Assembly (NCBI GenBank): GCA_038527485.1
Contig: JBCBFT010000001.1
Location: 1 to 64,000 of the forward strand
Direction of reading: 5' to 3'
DNA length: 64,000 bases
DNA from: JALEFZ01 sp038527485
GTDB lineage: Bacteria > Bacteroidota > Bacteroidia > J057
The notes below the pieces were generated by a model. It had not been told where the DNA came from and ran no database searches. It saw nothing but the letters and a program-made list of their open reading frames with translations. This document shows positions 17,855 to 27,373 of the stretch, one piece after another; position 1 is the stretch's first letter, and each line of letters starts with the position of its first letter. The position numbers were made by a program, and so were the translations under genes.

Positions 17855-19921
17855 CTATTCAGGATGATAGGTACGCACAGCCTCTTTCATTACTTGAGCC
17901 TTATCCAGCGTCATCTTCCTGCGCTTCTGTTGGGTAAACAACTCCATTTGGTCGGTATAATGAGGACTTTCAGGTCTTGCAGAAGCACCATAGGGATTGA
18001 TGGTCTCAATCTCAGGTCCTTCAGGCCCAAACCTAACCAAAGAAATATAGGACTCACCTGCTACAGGCTTGAGCTTTCCATTTTTTTGCCTGCGACTACT
18101 CACAGCAGCCAAGACATCAAAAGAACCTCCAAAAGGCAGGCTTTTCTCTCCCCTGCTCAACTGCTGCACCTCCCCCCAGGGCACAGTCTTTCGCCCAAAG
18201 TGTTTCATCAAGTATTCCTCCGTCCATTGAATGGCTTCGACCATGATCGTCGGTGACAAGTCGTCCCCTTCCTGAAAAGCCTGTGAACTGCCAAGGACAC
18301 TCCATATGCGTATAAATGACAAAACAAAGATCGTAGCCGCCTCACTTTCGACATTTGTGACACGATCCCACTTTTGAATCAAGTTCAAGCTAGACGCTAC
18401 CTCTGGATATTGATTGGGGTCTAGGTGAAAGATCGCCTCCAACTTGGGATATGCCTTGAGGGGCTTACTGTAGGCCTGATCATATTTGATTGTCAAGAAA
18501 TCCTCCCAAGACAGCTTCTCGTAGCTTCGAATCAGCTCATCAAAGCGAACAGCACGGTTGGTCAAATCACCTGGACGCTGATAGCCCATGGTAGCAGGTA
18601 CTTTCGCAAGATCGGGATCATCCCCAGGACCTGAGGACAGGAAAGGCGTATGGTTGCAGTTGAATACATAGCCCGAGGGAGGATTGAGCACCTGCGCACA
18701 ACTGTCTGTAGGATAAAAGTCCCCCCAAAGCGTAGCAGAAGTATCTCCTGGCAAAATGCCCTCCCAATCATAGGCAGGATTTCGTTTGGGGAAATGCCCA
18801 TTGGAGATATAAAAAATATTGTCCTCCCCGTCTGCATACACAATATTGGTACTCACAATCCCTTGCAAATCCAATGCAGCCTGAAACTCCGTCAAATTGG
18901 TGGCTTTGTTCATTCGGTACCATTGCTCCGCAGCCTTGAGGGTCGTCGCGGCGCTAGTCTTGAAGGCAAAAACGCCTTCGCTTGTCTTGATTGTCACGCC
19001 GAATTTGGAGCGAAAAAATTTCTGCTTGGCACCTACGGGCAGCAATCCTAGCAGTTTGATGCGTGCCTTGACATCGTAGGACTCTAGTTTCAACCATTGT
19101 CCATCCAAACGGTACATATCTTCCTCTTCAGGGTGCATCTCCAAACGATAGATATCCGTCAGGTCGGGATAATTCACTGTATGTGCCCAACCGAGGTACT
19201 CATTTACCCCACCGAAAATGCTCAGGCCACCGATAAAGCTCGCGCCAAGGATGTTCCAGCCTTCTTCACTGACCAAATGTGCCTCATACCACGAGTTCAA
19301 TCCCTCCAAGGGCTGATGAGAATTGATGGCGAGATAGGTTTTACCATCCGTCGTTTTTTGGGAAGAAATGGCAAAAGCATTGGAACCCCTTTCGCGCATC
19401 TCTTCGGTTTTCTCTACCCTTTCATTTAGCACCATCACCAAATCACGATCGGCTCCCGAAAGCAAGGCGAGTCCAACGACATAGGCTTTCAAAATATCTT
19501 TGGGACCGATCGGAAAGAGTTTCTTGTGCAATACCTCCTTGGGGTGGGAAGCTGCGTAAGCATTTACTCCCTCCACGTATCCATTCAGCACTTTTTTAAA
19601 ATCTGCGGGTACCTCTGCCTCGTAGGAGGTCTCCACGACTGTATGCGGATCGAGTAAATGCACCGCCACATCAAATATCGCTCCTTGCTTGCCATTGACA
19701 AGTCCGTTGAGCCCTTTTATGGGCAGCAACTGCGCTTGCATGGTCTTGAAGTCGTCTTCAGCAGATACCCAGGCAAAACCATAAGCCACCTCTGCGTCTG
19801 TCGGCGCAAAGACGTGTGGAGTCCCAAAAGTGTCACGTACGATTGTGATATTGGCAGGATCTATTTGCGCTAAGAGAAACTGGGCATTTAAAAGGAGCAG
19901 GAACAGAAAACATTTAGGCAT
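17855..19921 (-). CDS. Penicillin acylase family protein (peptidase S45, Ntn hydrolase)
   Basis: The 688-residue precursor has a signal peptide (CFLFLLLLNAQFLLAQ), so it acts in the periplasm or outside. Family landmarks are ITIVRDTFGTPHVFAPTDAE at the start of the alpha subunit, a linker, and ERGSNAFAIS, where Ser180 should become the N-terminal nucleophile of the beta subunit after self-cleavage. INSHQPLEGLNSWYEAHL and GWAHTVNYPDLTDIY follow as expected. Relatives hydrolyse penicillins, cyclic lipopeptides or N-acyl-homoserine lactones. The substrate cannot be read from sequence; quorum-signal quenching is one possibility. It precedes the epimerase-like gene on the same strand. Confidence 0.87.
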   Translation of the reverse strand: MPKCFLFLLLLNAQFLLAQIDPANITIVRDTFGTPHVFAPTDAEVAYGFAWVSAEDDFKTMQAQLLPIKGLNGLVNGKQGAIFDVAVHLLDPHTVVETSYEAEVPADFKKVLNGYVEGVNAYAASHPKEVLHKKLFPIGPKDILKAYVVGLALLSGADRDLVMVLNERVEKTEEMRERGSNAFAISSQKTTDGKTYLAINSHQPLEGLNSWYEAHLVSEEGWNILGASFIGGLSIFGGVNEYLGWAHTVNYPDLTDIYRLEMHPEEEDMYRLDGQWLKLESYDVKARIKLLGLLPVGAKQKFFRSKFGVTIKTSEGVFAFKTSAATTLKAAEQWYRMNKATNLTEFQAALDLQGIVSTNIVYADGEDNIFYISNGHFPKRNPAYDWEGILPGDTSATLWGDFYPTDSCAQVLNPPSGYVFNCNHTPFLSSGPGDDPDLAKVPATMGYQRPGDLTNRAVRFDELIRSYEKLSWEDFLTIKYDQAYSKPLKAYPKLEAIFHLDPNQYPEVASSLNLIQKWDRVTNVESEAATIFVLSFIRIWSVLGSSQAFQEGDDLSPTIMVEAIQWTEEYLMKHFGRKTVPWGEVQQLSRGEKSLPFGGSFDVLAAVSSRRQKNGKLKPVAGESYISLVRFGPEGPEIETINPYGASARPESPHYTDQMELFTQQKRRKMTLDKAQVMKEAVRTYHPE

Positions 19922-20133
19922 ATGTGTAGTCGTAGTATGGGTTAATAGGGAAAGTTAACCAACATATCGGAAATAGAAATACCAGAGAGGATCAAAAAAG
20001 ATCCCATCTGGCATGAAAAAATCTCGTGTATCTTTTAGATCCTGTCAGAAACCTCAAATCTGCGAAAATTTTGCGCTTTCAGAACCTGAAATCTCTGCTT
20101 TTTAGCTAGATGTTCATTGTTCCAAACAGGGGC

Positions 20134-21507
20134 TTATTCACAGGCGCACTTGGGCGGATTGCTGCTGTTGAAGCTTCCAGCAACCTCAGCTAAAAACGCC
20201 GTTAGAATTATTAGCTCCTCGTCCACGTTGCTGTAAAACTGTGTACCAGATATATGAGGATTGGCGTACTCACTCACGGCAGCTTTCATGGCGGGATTTG
20301 GGAAAAAGTAATCGGTGTACGCTGTCGTATGCTGCTCTCCTACTTCAGCCAAGAAATAAGCCATGGCGAAGGTATGTGCCTTTTGGCCTGCCTTATCAAT
20401 GCCACATTTCCCGACAAAGGGATCAGTAGCCCCTTCAAGACCATTATCCCATGCCTCTTCTAAATCTTTAGCGGCTTTTTCACAGACGGCGGGTGAATTG
20501 ACGATGTCCACCTCAAAAGTTTTAGGATTTCCTGGGATCTTGTACCTATCGCTGGTTGCTGTAGAAATATCTACCAGATACTGGGTCACCATATTGATGA
20601 TAGGTTCTCCCAGCAGATTCTTATCACAGAACTTCTTATTTCGATAGATCGTGCAAATCTTCTTCACGCTGTCTTCCTGCCAGACATGTGGGATCACATC
20701 CAAGCGATTGTTGTACGCATGGTAGTTATCAGCTCCTAGCTTGCTGACCAATCCATCTGCAAAGGTAGCATCTCCCGCTGTAGGGCCTGCATATACCCAG
20801 GCATCGACTTGGATGCTAGAATCCAAGTTGGCGCGAAGATAATTAGAGTAGACCTGGGTCAAGGCACCTCCCAAGCTATGCCCTGCAACAGAAACCCGTG
20901 CATCACTTTTACCTGCCAATACACTTCCCAAAAACTCGAGCAACGTCTTACTGGAACCCCGATCTTGTAAACTTTCCAGATTTTCTAGTCCCAAACGTGA
21001 ACCCTTTGAGATTTTTCCTCCTGTAATGGATTCTGGCGACCAGTTCACATTAAAATCTTCTTTGAGCCAGTCATCATACGAAATCTCATTTGTCCCTGCG
21101 ATGCCTATCGAGTAGTGATTGGTCCCCTTGAGCTGAGTGCAATACATCATATTCTCGACTGTGTAGGGATTAGGTGCTCCGCTTTCCTCTGTAAGAAACA
21201 GTGCAGGTCCCCAAACCAAGCTATCTTTACCTGTGATGTTAGAGATAGCTGTGTCTCCTAAAGCCCAGTTGATGCGCTTGGTTGCAGTATCTGTCAACCA
21301 ATTTTTGGCTGGTTTTTCAAACTCATCGGAGGAAAGATCATTGACGACGTCAGCCATCCAAGCATGAAAAAACTGGGTGGTGGCTTCTGTACTGGGAGCA
21401 GATTGGGTATCTTCTTGAGTATCTACAGGTGGCTCAGGATCTTGCGGACCACAGGCGATCAGTATACCCATACTGATGAGTAATATAAGGAGGGAAGAAA
21501 CTTTCAT
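20134..21507 (-). CDS. Class 3 lipase-like lipoprotein
   Basis: The 457-residue product has a lipoprotein signal with Cys19 in GILIACG, then an acidic/proline linker and a lipase_3 alpha/beta-hydrolase domain. The nucleophile elbow VAGHSLGGALTQ puts the catalytic Ser at about 211. WVYAGPTAGDATFAD and NNRLDVIPHVWQ downstream carry the likely Asp, and a His in QKAHTFAMAYFL may complete the triad. The pattern fits an outer-membrane-anchored triacylglycerol or phospholipid esterase. It is isolated, with about 200 non-coding bases on each side. Confidence 0.8.
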   Translation of the reverse strand: MKVSSLLILLISMGILIACGPQDPEPPVDTQEDTQSAPSTEATTQFFHAWMADVVNDLSSDEFEKPAKNWLTDTATKRINWALGDTAISNITGKDSLVWGPALFLTEESGAPNPYTVENMMYCTQLKGTNHYSIGIAGTNEISYDDWLKEDFNVNWSPESITGGKISKGSRLGLENLESLQDRGSSKTLLEFLGSVLAGKSDARVSVAGHSLGGALTQVYSNYLRANLDSSIQVDAWVYAGPTAGDATFADGLVSKLGADNYHAYNNRLDVIPHVWQEDSVKKICTIYRNKKFCDKNLLGEPIINMVTQYLVDISTATSDRYKIPGNPKTFEVDIVNSPAVCEKAAKDLEEAWDNGLEGATDPFVGKCGIDKAGQKAHTFAMAYFLAEVGEQHTTAYTDYFFPNPAMKAAVSEYANPHISGTQFYSNVDEELIILTAFLAEVAGSFNSSNPPKCACE

Positions 21508-21675
21508 AGGAATTTAGGTTGGAGTTCCATAAAGATGAAATGCATGATCTTTTATTTTAAAAAGCCATACATTCCTAATAAATGAAATCTCTTATCAAAA
21601 CAAAATTTCCTATAGAAGAAGATGTATTCTTACGTATAGATTCAGGTAATTCTACCTAGGTCCTGACTCGACAAG

Positions 21676-23928
21676 TTAAATCTCCGTCTGATATCCCAAG
21701 CCTTCATTTGCTTCCATCTCCTCAGCCTCCTTTAATATGGCTTTAAAGTTTTCTGCAAACTGGATCATTTTCGCGTAGTCCTGAATCTGGGCCAGCTTAA
21801 AACTGTTGCTGAAGATCAAAATCGCTTCTCCATTGCTTTCAAAATGATGAAGTCCACTAATCTCAATGAGTACCTTCAGTTTTTCCGTCAAAAAGTCATC
21901 CATTGACTGTATATCCTCTACCTTCACGATGTAGTTTTTGGGAAAATGGGGATAGAGCGTGTAATCGATGTCTTTGTGCTCCGAAAAAGGCAGGACCCTC
22001 TCCAGCAAAATCTTTTTCTCAATCGTGAACTTAGGGATGGAGAATGGCAATTTGAGCAAACCAATGGTCGTATCGTACTCATCGGGTAGCATGAAAGCCC
22101 CCTCTTCAAAGGTGACATCCAATAACTCTAGATGCATATCCTGATCCTGATCAGAGATGCAATTGTACTCCGCTTCGATGGGACGCGTCTTGAAGAAATA
22201 AAAAGATTGAAAGTATTCGAGATCCTCGACGGGTTCTACCTGGAAATTCCAGCCATAGCTTTCGGCCATCTCCTTGAGCATGCGCTGACGCTTAGTAAAG
22301 GGTTCTACAGCATCAATCTTGATCTTGGTAGCCAACTTGTGATTGGTTGAAGAGATGTGCCTTTCCAAGCCTCTGATCTCAACTGTCCCTTCTGTATTCT
22401 GATGCATCTTCTGGAAGTCGTAGAGCAACTCGAGAATGGTAGATCCCACCAAACGTGTCTCAGAGAGGTCTATACTTACTTTGGAACCTGCGGGTATCTG
22501 CTCTAGGAAACCGTTGAGTCTTAGGATACTCAGGAAATTTACGATCCCCCTCAACTTGAGCATATAGCTGCCATCGGGTTTCAGGACCATATTGGAGCCT
22601 CCATTGAAGATCAGGTTAAAAAAGCGGGGTGGCGAAACTTTTGTCAGTAATAGATGCCCCAAGAGGGCAATGGCCAAGCCTCCAAACAAGCCAATCAGCA
22701 AATTGGTGTAGAGGGTAAGGATCATGGTGCTGACAAAGAAGATCAACTGCTCAATCCCATGACTATACACCTGTTTAAATACTTTGGGAGAAGCCAGTTT
22801 GAAGCCCGTGTACACCAGGAGAATGGCAAAGGCACATAAGGGTACTTGCTGCAAAATAGGGCTCATCACCACAATAAAAAGCAAGAGAATCAACCCTTGG
22901 TACATATTGGACCATTTGGTTTTGGCTCCGTTTTGAACATTGACGGTGCTACGGATGATGACAGCAATAATCGGGAGTCCTCCCAAAAATCCTGCGACCA
23001 TCGTACTCAGTCCAATTCCTGTGAGGTCCTTATTAAGGTCTGTCTTTCGTTTGTAGGGATCGATTTTGTCAATGGCCTTTGCGATGGCCAAGGATTCAAT
23101 GCTGGTAATCAGCAAAATAGAGACGACCGTCGTCCAGAATTCAATCGTATCAATCTTGCTGAAATTAGGATAAGCGATAGAATCCAAGATATTGTCAGGA
23201 ATATGAAGCAATAGTTCAGGGCCAACTTCGAAGTTTTTGCCCAAAAAGGGGATTTCATGAGCCTGAAAAAAGTCGAAGAGATAGGCAAAAGGAATCGAGA
23301 GCGCGATCACCCACATCGGAGTAGGCAGGAGATGGAATAACTTATAGCTGATCCTAGAATGGAATATCAGGAGCAATAATCCCACGAGCGAAATCACCAC
23401 CACAAATGGATTGGCTTGCGGCAACAAAATGACCGCATCCACCAGATTCCCTACGATATTATACTTATCTGAGTGGGTTCCCAGCGCTACGTGTATCTGC
23501 TTCGCAAATATGATCAATCCAATGGCTGCAAGTAGCCCATGAATAACGGATGAATGGATCATGTCGGCAAAACGCCCCAGTTTCAGCAATCCTAAAATAA
23601 CTTGAATCGCACCTGCACAAACCACAGCAGCGAGCACGTAATAAAAGGCTTGCCCTGTCCCATCATCCATGATGGCAATACCTCCTAGGATGACAGCGAT
23701 GACACCTTTGGCTGGTCCATTGACTGCTATGTGTCCTCCACGATACAGCGTCGTCACGACACCTCCTACTACGGCAGAGATGATTCCTGCCATCGGAGGC
23801 GCACCTGCCGCAAGTGCAATTCCCAAAGAAAGCGGCAAGGCAATCAATGCCACACTGATCGCCGCAATCAAGTCGCTCTGCCAGTTTTCGACTAAGCCCC
23901 TAAGTCCTTTTTGAGGGGTTCTTTCCAT
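21676..23928 (-). CDS. SulP family inorganic anion transporter with STAS domain
   Basis: The 750-residue protein has about 12 membrane helices in the first 430 residues. These include the SulP signature region LPLSLGIALAAGAPPMAGII and the conserved helix-3 element GGHIAVNGPAKGVIAVI. A STAS domain follows (about 455-555; SIDLSETRLVGSTILELL), and then an unusual extension of roughly 170 residues with no recognised domain. Members move bicarbonate, sulfate or other anions, usually with sodium or protons. The ATG at 23928 is preceded by GAGGA; a second ATG six codons upstream is possible. No carbonic anhydrase is adjacent, so the substrate stays open. Confidence 0.88.
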   Translation of the reverse strand: MERTPQKGLRGLVENWQSDLIAAISVALIALPLSLGIALAAGAPPMAGIISAVVGGVVTTLYRGGHIAVNGPAKGVIAVILGGIAIMDDGTGQAFYYVLAAVVCAGAIQVILGLLKLGRFADMIHSSVIHGLLAAIGLIIFAKQIHVALGTHSDKYNIVGNLVDAVILLPQANPFVVVISLVGLLLLIFHSRISYKLFHLLPTPMWVIALSIPFAYLFDFFQAHEIPFLGKNFEVGPELLLHIPDNILDSIAYPNFSKIDTIEFWTTVVSILLITSIESLAIAKAIDKIDPYKRKTDLNKDLTGIGLSTMVAGFLGGLPIIAVIIRSTVNVQNGAKTKWSNMYQGLILLLFIVVMSPILQQVPLCAFAILLVYTGFKLASPKVFKQVYSHGIEQLIFFVSTMILTLYTNLLIGLFGGLAIALLGHLLLTKVSPPRFFNLIFNGGSNMVLKPDGSYMLKLRGIVNFLSILRLNGFLEQIPAGSKVSIDLSETRLVGSTILELLYDFQKMHQNTEGTVEIRGLERHISSTNHKLATKIKIDAVEPFTKRQRMLKEMAESYGWNFQVEPVEDLEYFQSFYFFKTRPIEAEYNCISDQDQDMHLELLDVTFEEGAFMLPDEYDTTIGLLKLPFSIPKFTIEKKILLERVLPFSEHKDIDYTLYPHFPKNYIVKVEDIQSMDDFLTEKLKVLIEISGLHHFESNGEAILIFSNSFKLAQIQDYAKMIQFAENFKAILKEAEEMEANEGLGYQTEI

Positions 23929-23946
23929 ATGATTAACTTTCCTCAC

Positions 23947-24358
23947 ATATAAGAGTATATATGCTAGAAAGTATATTAATTAAAAAGAAGCACAAATACT
24001 AGTAGAAAGAGGGGTTTTCCTGTTTGAATAGTCTAGGAAAATATATTTCGCGTGAGAAACTGGATCCAAGTCTTACAGGCGACATTCAGCTGTATATCAG
24101 CCCAATCAGATCCCTGCGGATGCTTTAGCATATCCGTTAATGATCAAATAAAAAGCAACCTTATCCAGGGCTTCTGATTTGAGGAATATACGGGCCGAAG
24201 AAATACTAGTCCTTACTGGATGTTGCGAGAATCAGCTTGATTGTATCCTCTAGTAGCCAATTCCCTCATTCAAAAAAGTAACCACATTTTCTCTTTTAGC
24301 TGACAGATCTTTACTCTCCCATATGTAAATGGCATTCATCGTAGCAAATTAGCGATTG
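23947..24358. other. Non-coding spacer without clear features
   Basis: About 410 bases lie between the SulP gene and the permease gene, both on the minus strand. I see no convincing frame, long hairpin or TAnnTTTG box on either strand. The part nearest the SulP start (23945-24010) is AT-rich and is the likely place for its promoter. Confidence 0.4.
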
Positions 24359-25642
24359 TCAGGAGAATCGAATCGCTTTGATCGGTGTAATACGACTGAT
24401 GACCAAGGTAGGAATAAACATAAAGACGGTGCACACAATCACTGTTCCTATGTTTACCAATAAAAATCGTCCCCAAACCCAGGCTACAGGGGCTGTCTTG
24501 ATGAAATAGTCTTCCTGGTTCAAGGTCAGCCAATGAAATGTATCCTGTGTCCAGAGTATCCCTAAGCCCAAAAAATTTCCGATGATGATGCCTAGCAAGA
24601 TGAGGAAGAAGGCATTCCAGATGAAAACCACCTGAACCGATCGATTAGGCAAGCCCATCGCCTTGAGGATGCCAATGGTTCGCGTACGCTCGATCGTCAA
24701 AATAAGGATCACCGTCGTCATATCGATTACCCCTACAATGATCATGAGGATCAAAATGGCCCATACATTTTGATGCTGAAACTTGAGCCAATCAAATATC
24801 TCAGGGAAGATCTCTGTGATGGGGGTAGAATCGAAGTTAAAAGGAATGATATAGTTGATTTCTGCTACTGCCACATCAATTTTCTCCTCACAAACCCTAA
24901 AGTAGTAAGGAAATTGTGGCAGACGTTCCCATGTACAATATCGTTCTAGCTTGTCCAAGTCCAAATTGACCTCAAAACCCGTCACTTGTGTGCCCTCCCA
25001 GTCCCAGATCCTTTGTAGGACCCGCATATCGCAGATCACAATCAGGTCGTCAAACTCTTCCATGCCCGTCTCATAAATCCCGACTACCTTGACGGCTTTG
25101 CGAGGGATCTTCCCAGAGAAGAACCATACCCTGGCCACATCCCCGATTTTCAGTTTCAGCTTTCGTGCCTGACTCGCCGAGATGAGGACTTCATTAGAGG
25201 ATTTTTCAGTATCATAATTGGGGATTTCTCCCTCTTGCAGGACAGAAGAAAAAAACTTCCAGTCGTAACTGCGAGAGACACCTTTAAGTTGAACACCTTC
25301 TGAACCATCTCTGGACTTGAGCAGCCCTTCCTTGAAAACAAAGCCCGAAACAGATGACACATAATCCAAAGCACGAATAGAATCCAGCGCAGGTTCAGTG
25401 GTAAAAAGAGGGGTCACTACCGTATCGTTGTACCGATAGATCTGTCCAATCTGTATGTGCGAACCAAAACCAATGACTTTTTTCTGAATCTCTGTCTCAA
25501 AACCCTGAACCAAGGAAAGAGAAATCTCCATCGTCGCTAAAGCTAGGGCAATGCTGAGAACCGCTAGTCCTACAACGAGCGAGGAAGTCTTGCGCTTGGA
25601 TTGAAAAACGATTCTACGTGCAAAAAAGATAGGAAAATTCAT
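24359..25642 (-). CDS. ABC transporter permease, LolC/LolE (FtsX) family
   Basis: The 427-residue protein has the family layout: a short cytoplasmic start (FPIFFARRIVFQSKRKT), helix 1 at about 22-45, a periplasmic MacB-type core to about residue 290, and three C-terminal helices with the FtsX signature GVIDMTTVILILTIERTRT followed by IGILKAMGLPNRSV. LolC/E proteins extract lipoproteins from the inner membrane with the ATPase LolD and pass them to LolA. No ATPase or second permease is adjacent, so it may function with distant partners; in Bacteroidota single LolE-like permeases are common. It is divergent from namZ. Confidence 0.83.
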   Translation of the reverse strand: MNFPIFFARRIVFQSKRKTSSLVVGLAVLSIALALATMEISLSLVQGFETEIQKKVIGFGSHIQIGQIYRYNDTVVTPLFTTEPALDSIRALDYVSSVSGFVFKEGLLKSRDGSEGVQLKGVSRSYDWKFFSSVLQEGEIPNYDTEKSSNEVLISASQARKLKLKIGDVARVWFFSGKIPRKAVKVVGIYETGMEEFDDLIVICDMRVLQRIWDWEGTQVTGFEVNLDLDKLERYCTWERLPQFPYYFRVCEEKIDVAVAEINYIIPFNFDSTPITEIFPEIFDWLKFQHQNVWAILILMIIVGVIDMTTVILILTIERTRTIGILKAMGLPNRSVQVVFIWNAFFLILLGIIIGNFLGLGILWTQDTFHWLTLNQEDYFIKTAPVAWVWGRFLLVNIGTVIVCTVFMFIPTLVISRITPIKAIRFS

Positions 25643-25751
25643 CTACAGCGGCTTTTGGAAAGCAGAAATCAAAAACTATATACGAAGAATATGGTCACCA
25701 ATAGCTTTTGTATGTGTTCTGTTCTTTAACTTTAACGCAAACTTGATCAAA

Positions 25752-27083
25752 ATGGCTCGATTTCTCCAATTTTTCTCTATTCCCTTCCTTTTTTTCTGTT
25801 TTTTCTCTTGTACCAATGAAACTCAAAACGCTCAAAACCAAGAGGTAGACTCCCTAACAAACGAGAAAACTTCACCTGTTCAAACGCTTATTCCTTCCCA
25901 AAGTCCTCCCGTTAGGATTGGAGCAGAAGTCCTGCTCTCTGATTTCGAAGATCAATTGGCAGGTAAGAAACTCGCCATTGTTGCCAATCAAACTACGCGT
26001 TTCCCTAATGGAACCCACCTCGTTGACAGTCTGCTAAGCCGAGCGTTTGATGTCCAGAAAGTCTTTGCACCTGAGCATGGATTTCGTGGCACAGCAGATG
26101 CGGGAGAGACGGTAAAAAGTGGCCAGGATCAGCGTACCCGACTGCCGATCATTTCGCTCTATGGCAAAAATAAAAAGCCGAGTCAGGCCCAACTTGCAGG
26201 GATTGATCTTGTGATCTTCGACATACAGGATGTGGGCGTCCGACTCTATACTTACATTTCTACGCTTTCCTATGTCATGGAAGCCTGTGCTGAAGCAGGA
26301 ATCTCCGTCATGGTACTGGATCGCCCCAACCCCAATGGATGGTATGTGGACGGCCCAGTCTTGCAAAAGGGAAGCGAATCATTCGTAGGAATGCATCCCA
26401 TCCCCGTCGTTCATGGCATGAGTATAGGTGAATATGCGCAAATGGTGAATGGCGAAGGCTGGTTGGAAAAGGAAGCAAAAGTAGATCTCACCATTATTCC
26501 TTGCGAGGGCTACACACATGAGATGCGCTGGGCAGAGACCCAACTCCCCTGGGTAGCGCCCTCTCCCAATCTCGGAAGCGTACAAGCAGCTTACATGTAT
26601 CCAATGCTGGTCTGGTTTGAGCCTACGCCTGTGAGTGTAGGACGTGGGACAGATAGTGCGTTTACAATCGTGGGGGCTCCTTGGCTTGATTCAATGAGTG
26701 TGGACACAATCGCTGCTAGTCTATTTGCAGATGGAAATATTCAAGCAACCCCTATTTCATTTACCCCAAAATCTCTCGTCGGAAAGTCCAAGTATCCCAA
26801 GCATCAGGATAAGCTTTGCGAAGGGATGATCTTTGAAAGAGAAACAAATGGGGTCCAACTATTCAAAAATACCCTCCAGCTTTTCCGCATATTTTATGAC
26901 AGACATCAGGCACAGTTTCCCGGAAAAACCTTCTTCCAAAAGGGCTTTCACAAGTGGCCAGGTAACAAAGATTTCCAACAGCAGATTTCCGAAAACGTTT
27001 TAGTTGAAGAAATTTACGAATCTTGGCAAGTAGAGACCGAAATATTTCGGGAATTGAGAAAAAAGTATTTGATTTATCCTTAG
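25752..27083 (+). CDS. namZ: Exo-beta-N-acetylmuramidase NamZ-type (DUF1343, GH171)
   Basis: The 443-residue product has a signal with an apparent lipobox (FLFFCFFSCT), so it is probably a lipoprotein. DUF1343 motifs are strong: KLAIVANQTTRFPNGTHLVD, VFAPEHGFRGTADAGETV, LVIFDIQDVGVRLYTYISTL, VMVLDRPNPNGWYVDGPVL and VGMHPIPVVHGMSIGEYA. Enzymes of this family remove terminal N-acetylmuramic acid from peptidoglycan fragments and feed cell-wall sugar recycling. The ATG at 25752 gives the proper signal peptide. No MurNAc kinase or transporter gene lies next to it. The gene is divergent from the LolC/E-like permease. Confidence 0.88.
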   Translation: MARFLQFFSIPFLFFCFFSCTNETQNAQNQEVDSLTNEKTSPVQTLIPSQSPPVRIGAEVLLSDFEDQLAGKKLAIVANQTTRFPNGTHLVDSLLSRAFDVQKVFAPEHGFRGTADAGETVKSGQDQRTRLPIISLYGKNKKPSQAQLAGIDLVIFDIQDVGVRLYTYISTLSYVMEACAEAGISVMVLDRPNPNGWYVDGPVLQKGSESFVGMHPIPVVHGMSIGEYAQMVNGEGWLEKEAKVDLTIIPCEGYTHEMRWAETQLPWVAPSPNLGSVQAAYMYPMLVWFEPTPVSVGRGTDSAFTIVGAPWLDSMSVDTIAASLFADGNIQATPISFTPKSLVGKSKYPKHQDKLCEGMIFERETNGVQLFKNTLQLFRIFYDRHQAQFPGKTFFQKGFHKWPGNKDFQQQISENVLVEEIYESWQVETEIFRELRKKYLIYP

Positions 27084-27216
27084 AGAGATGGAAGAGAGGA
27101 AGTGATAAGAGTAGATATAAGACCTTATTCTCCCATTCTTTACTCTTACGTTTAAGCATACTGTAACCTAAATTCTATCATGTAATTTTCGAGTTCAGTC
27201 ACCAATCACTTGTGGC

Positions 27217-27301
27217 GGCGTTGGACTTGGAATTTGGTGGTCGGGGTCCCGAGGTTATAAGCTCGGGATTGGGCTGAAATTCCATCCTGAGGTTCAACGC
27301 T
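27217..27301 (+). ncRNA. Structured leader RNA candidate upstream of GH97
   Basis: Three nested stems are visible. The outer helix pairs 27218-27228 with 27290-27300 (GCGTTGGACTT against AGGTTCAACGC, eleven pairs including one G-U and one U-G). After a six-base bulge, GGAATTT (27229-27235) pairs with AAATTCC (27277-27283). An internal loop rich in G separates this from CCCGAG (27248-27253) paired with CTCGGG (27262-27267) around an eight-base loop. The wobble pairs work only in the plus-strand transcript, which is the strand of the GH97 gene starting 73 bases downstream. A small hairpin GTTAC-AAA-GTAAC (27343-27355) follows, and a weak -7-like TAATTTTC (27183-27190) precedes. Function is unknown; I do not recognise a riboswitch class. 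Confidence 0.5.
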
Positions 27302-27373
27302 AGGGACGCTGAAGGCGACTGTAGTAGATGAAGAGAATAAAGGTTACAAAGTAACTAAGCTACACAAACTTCT

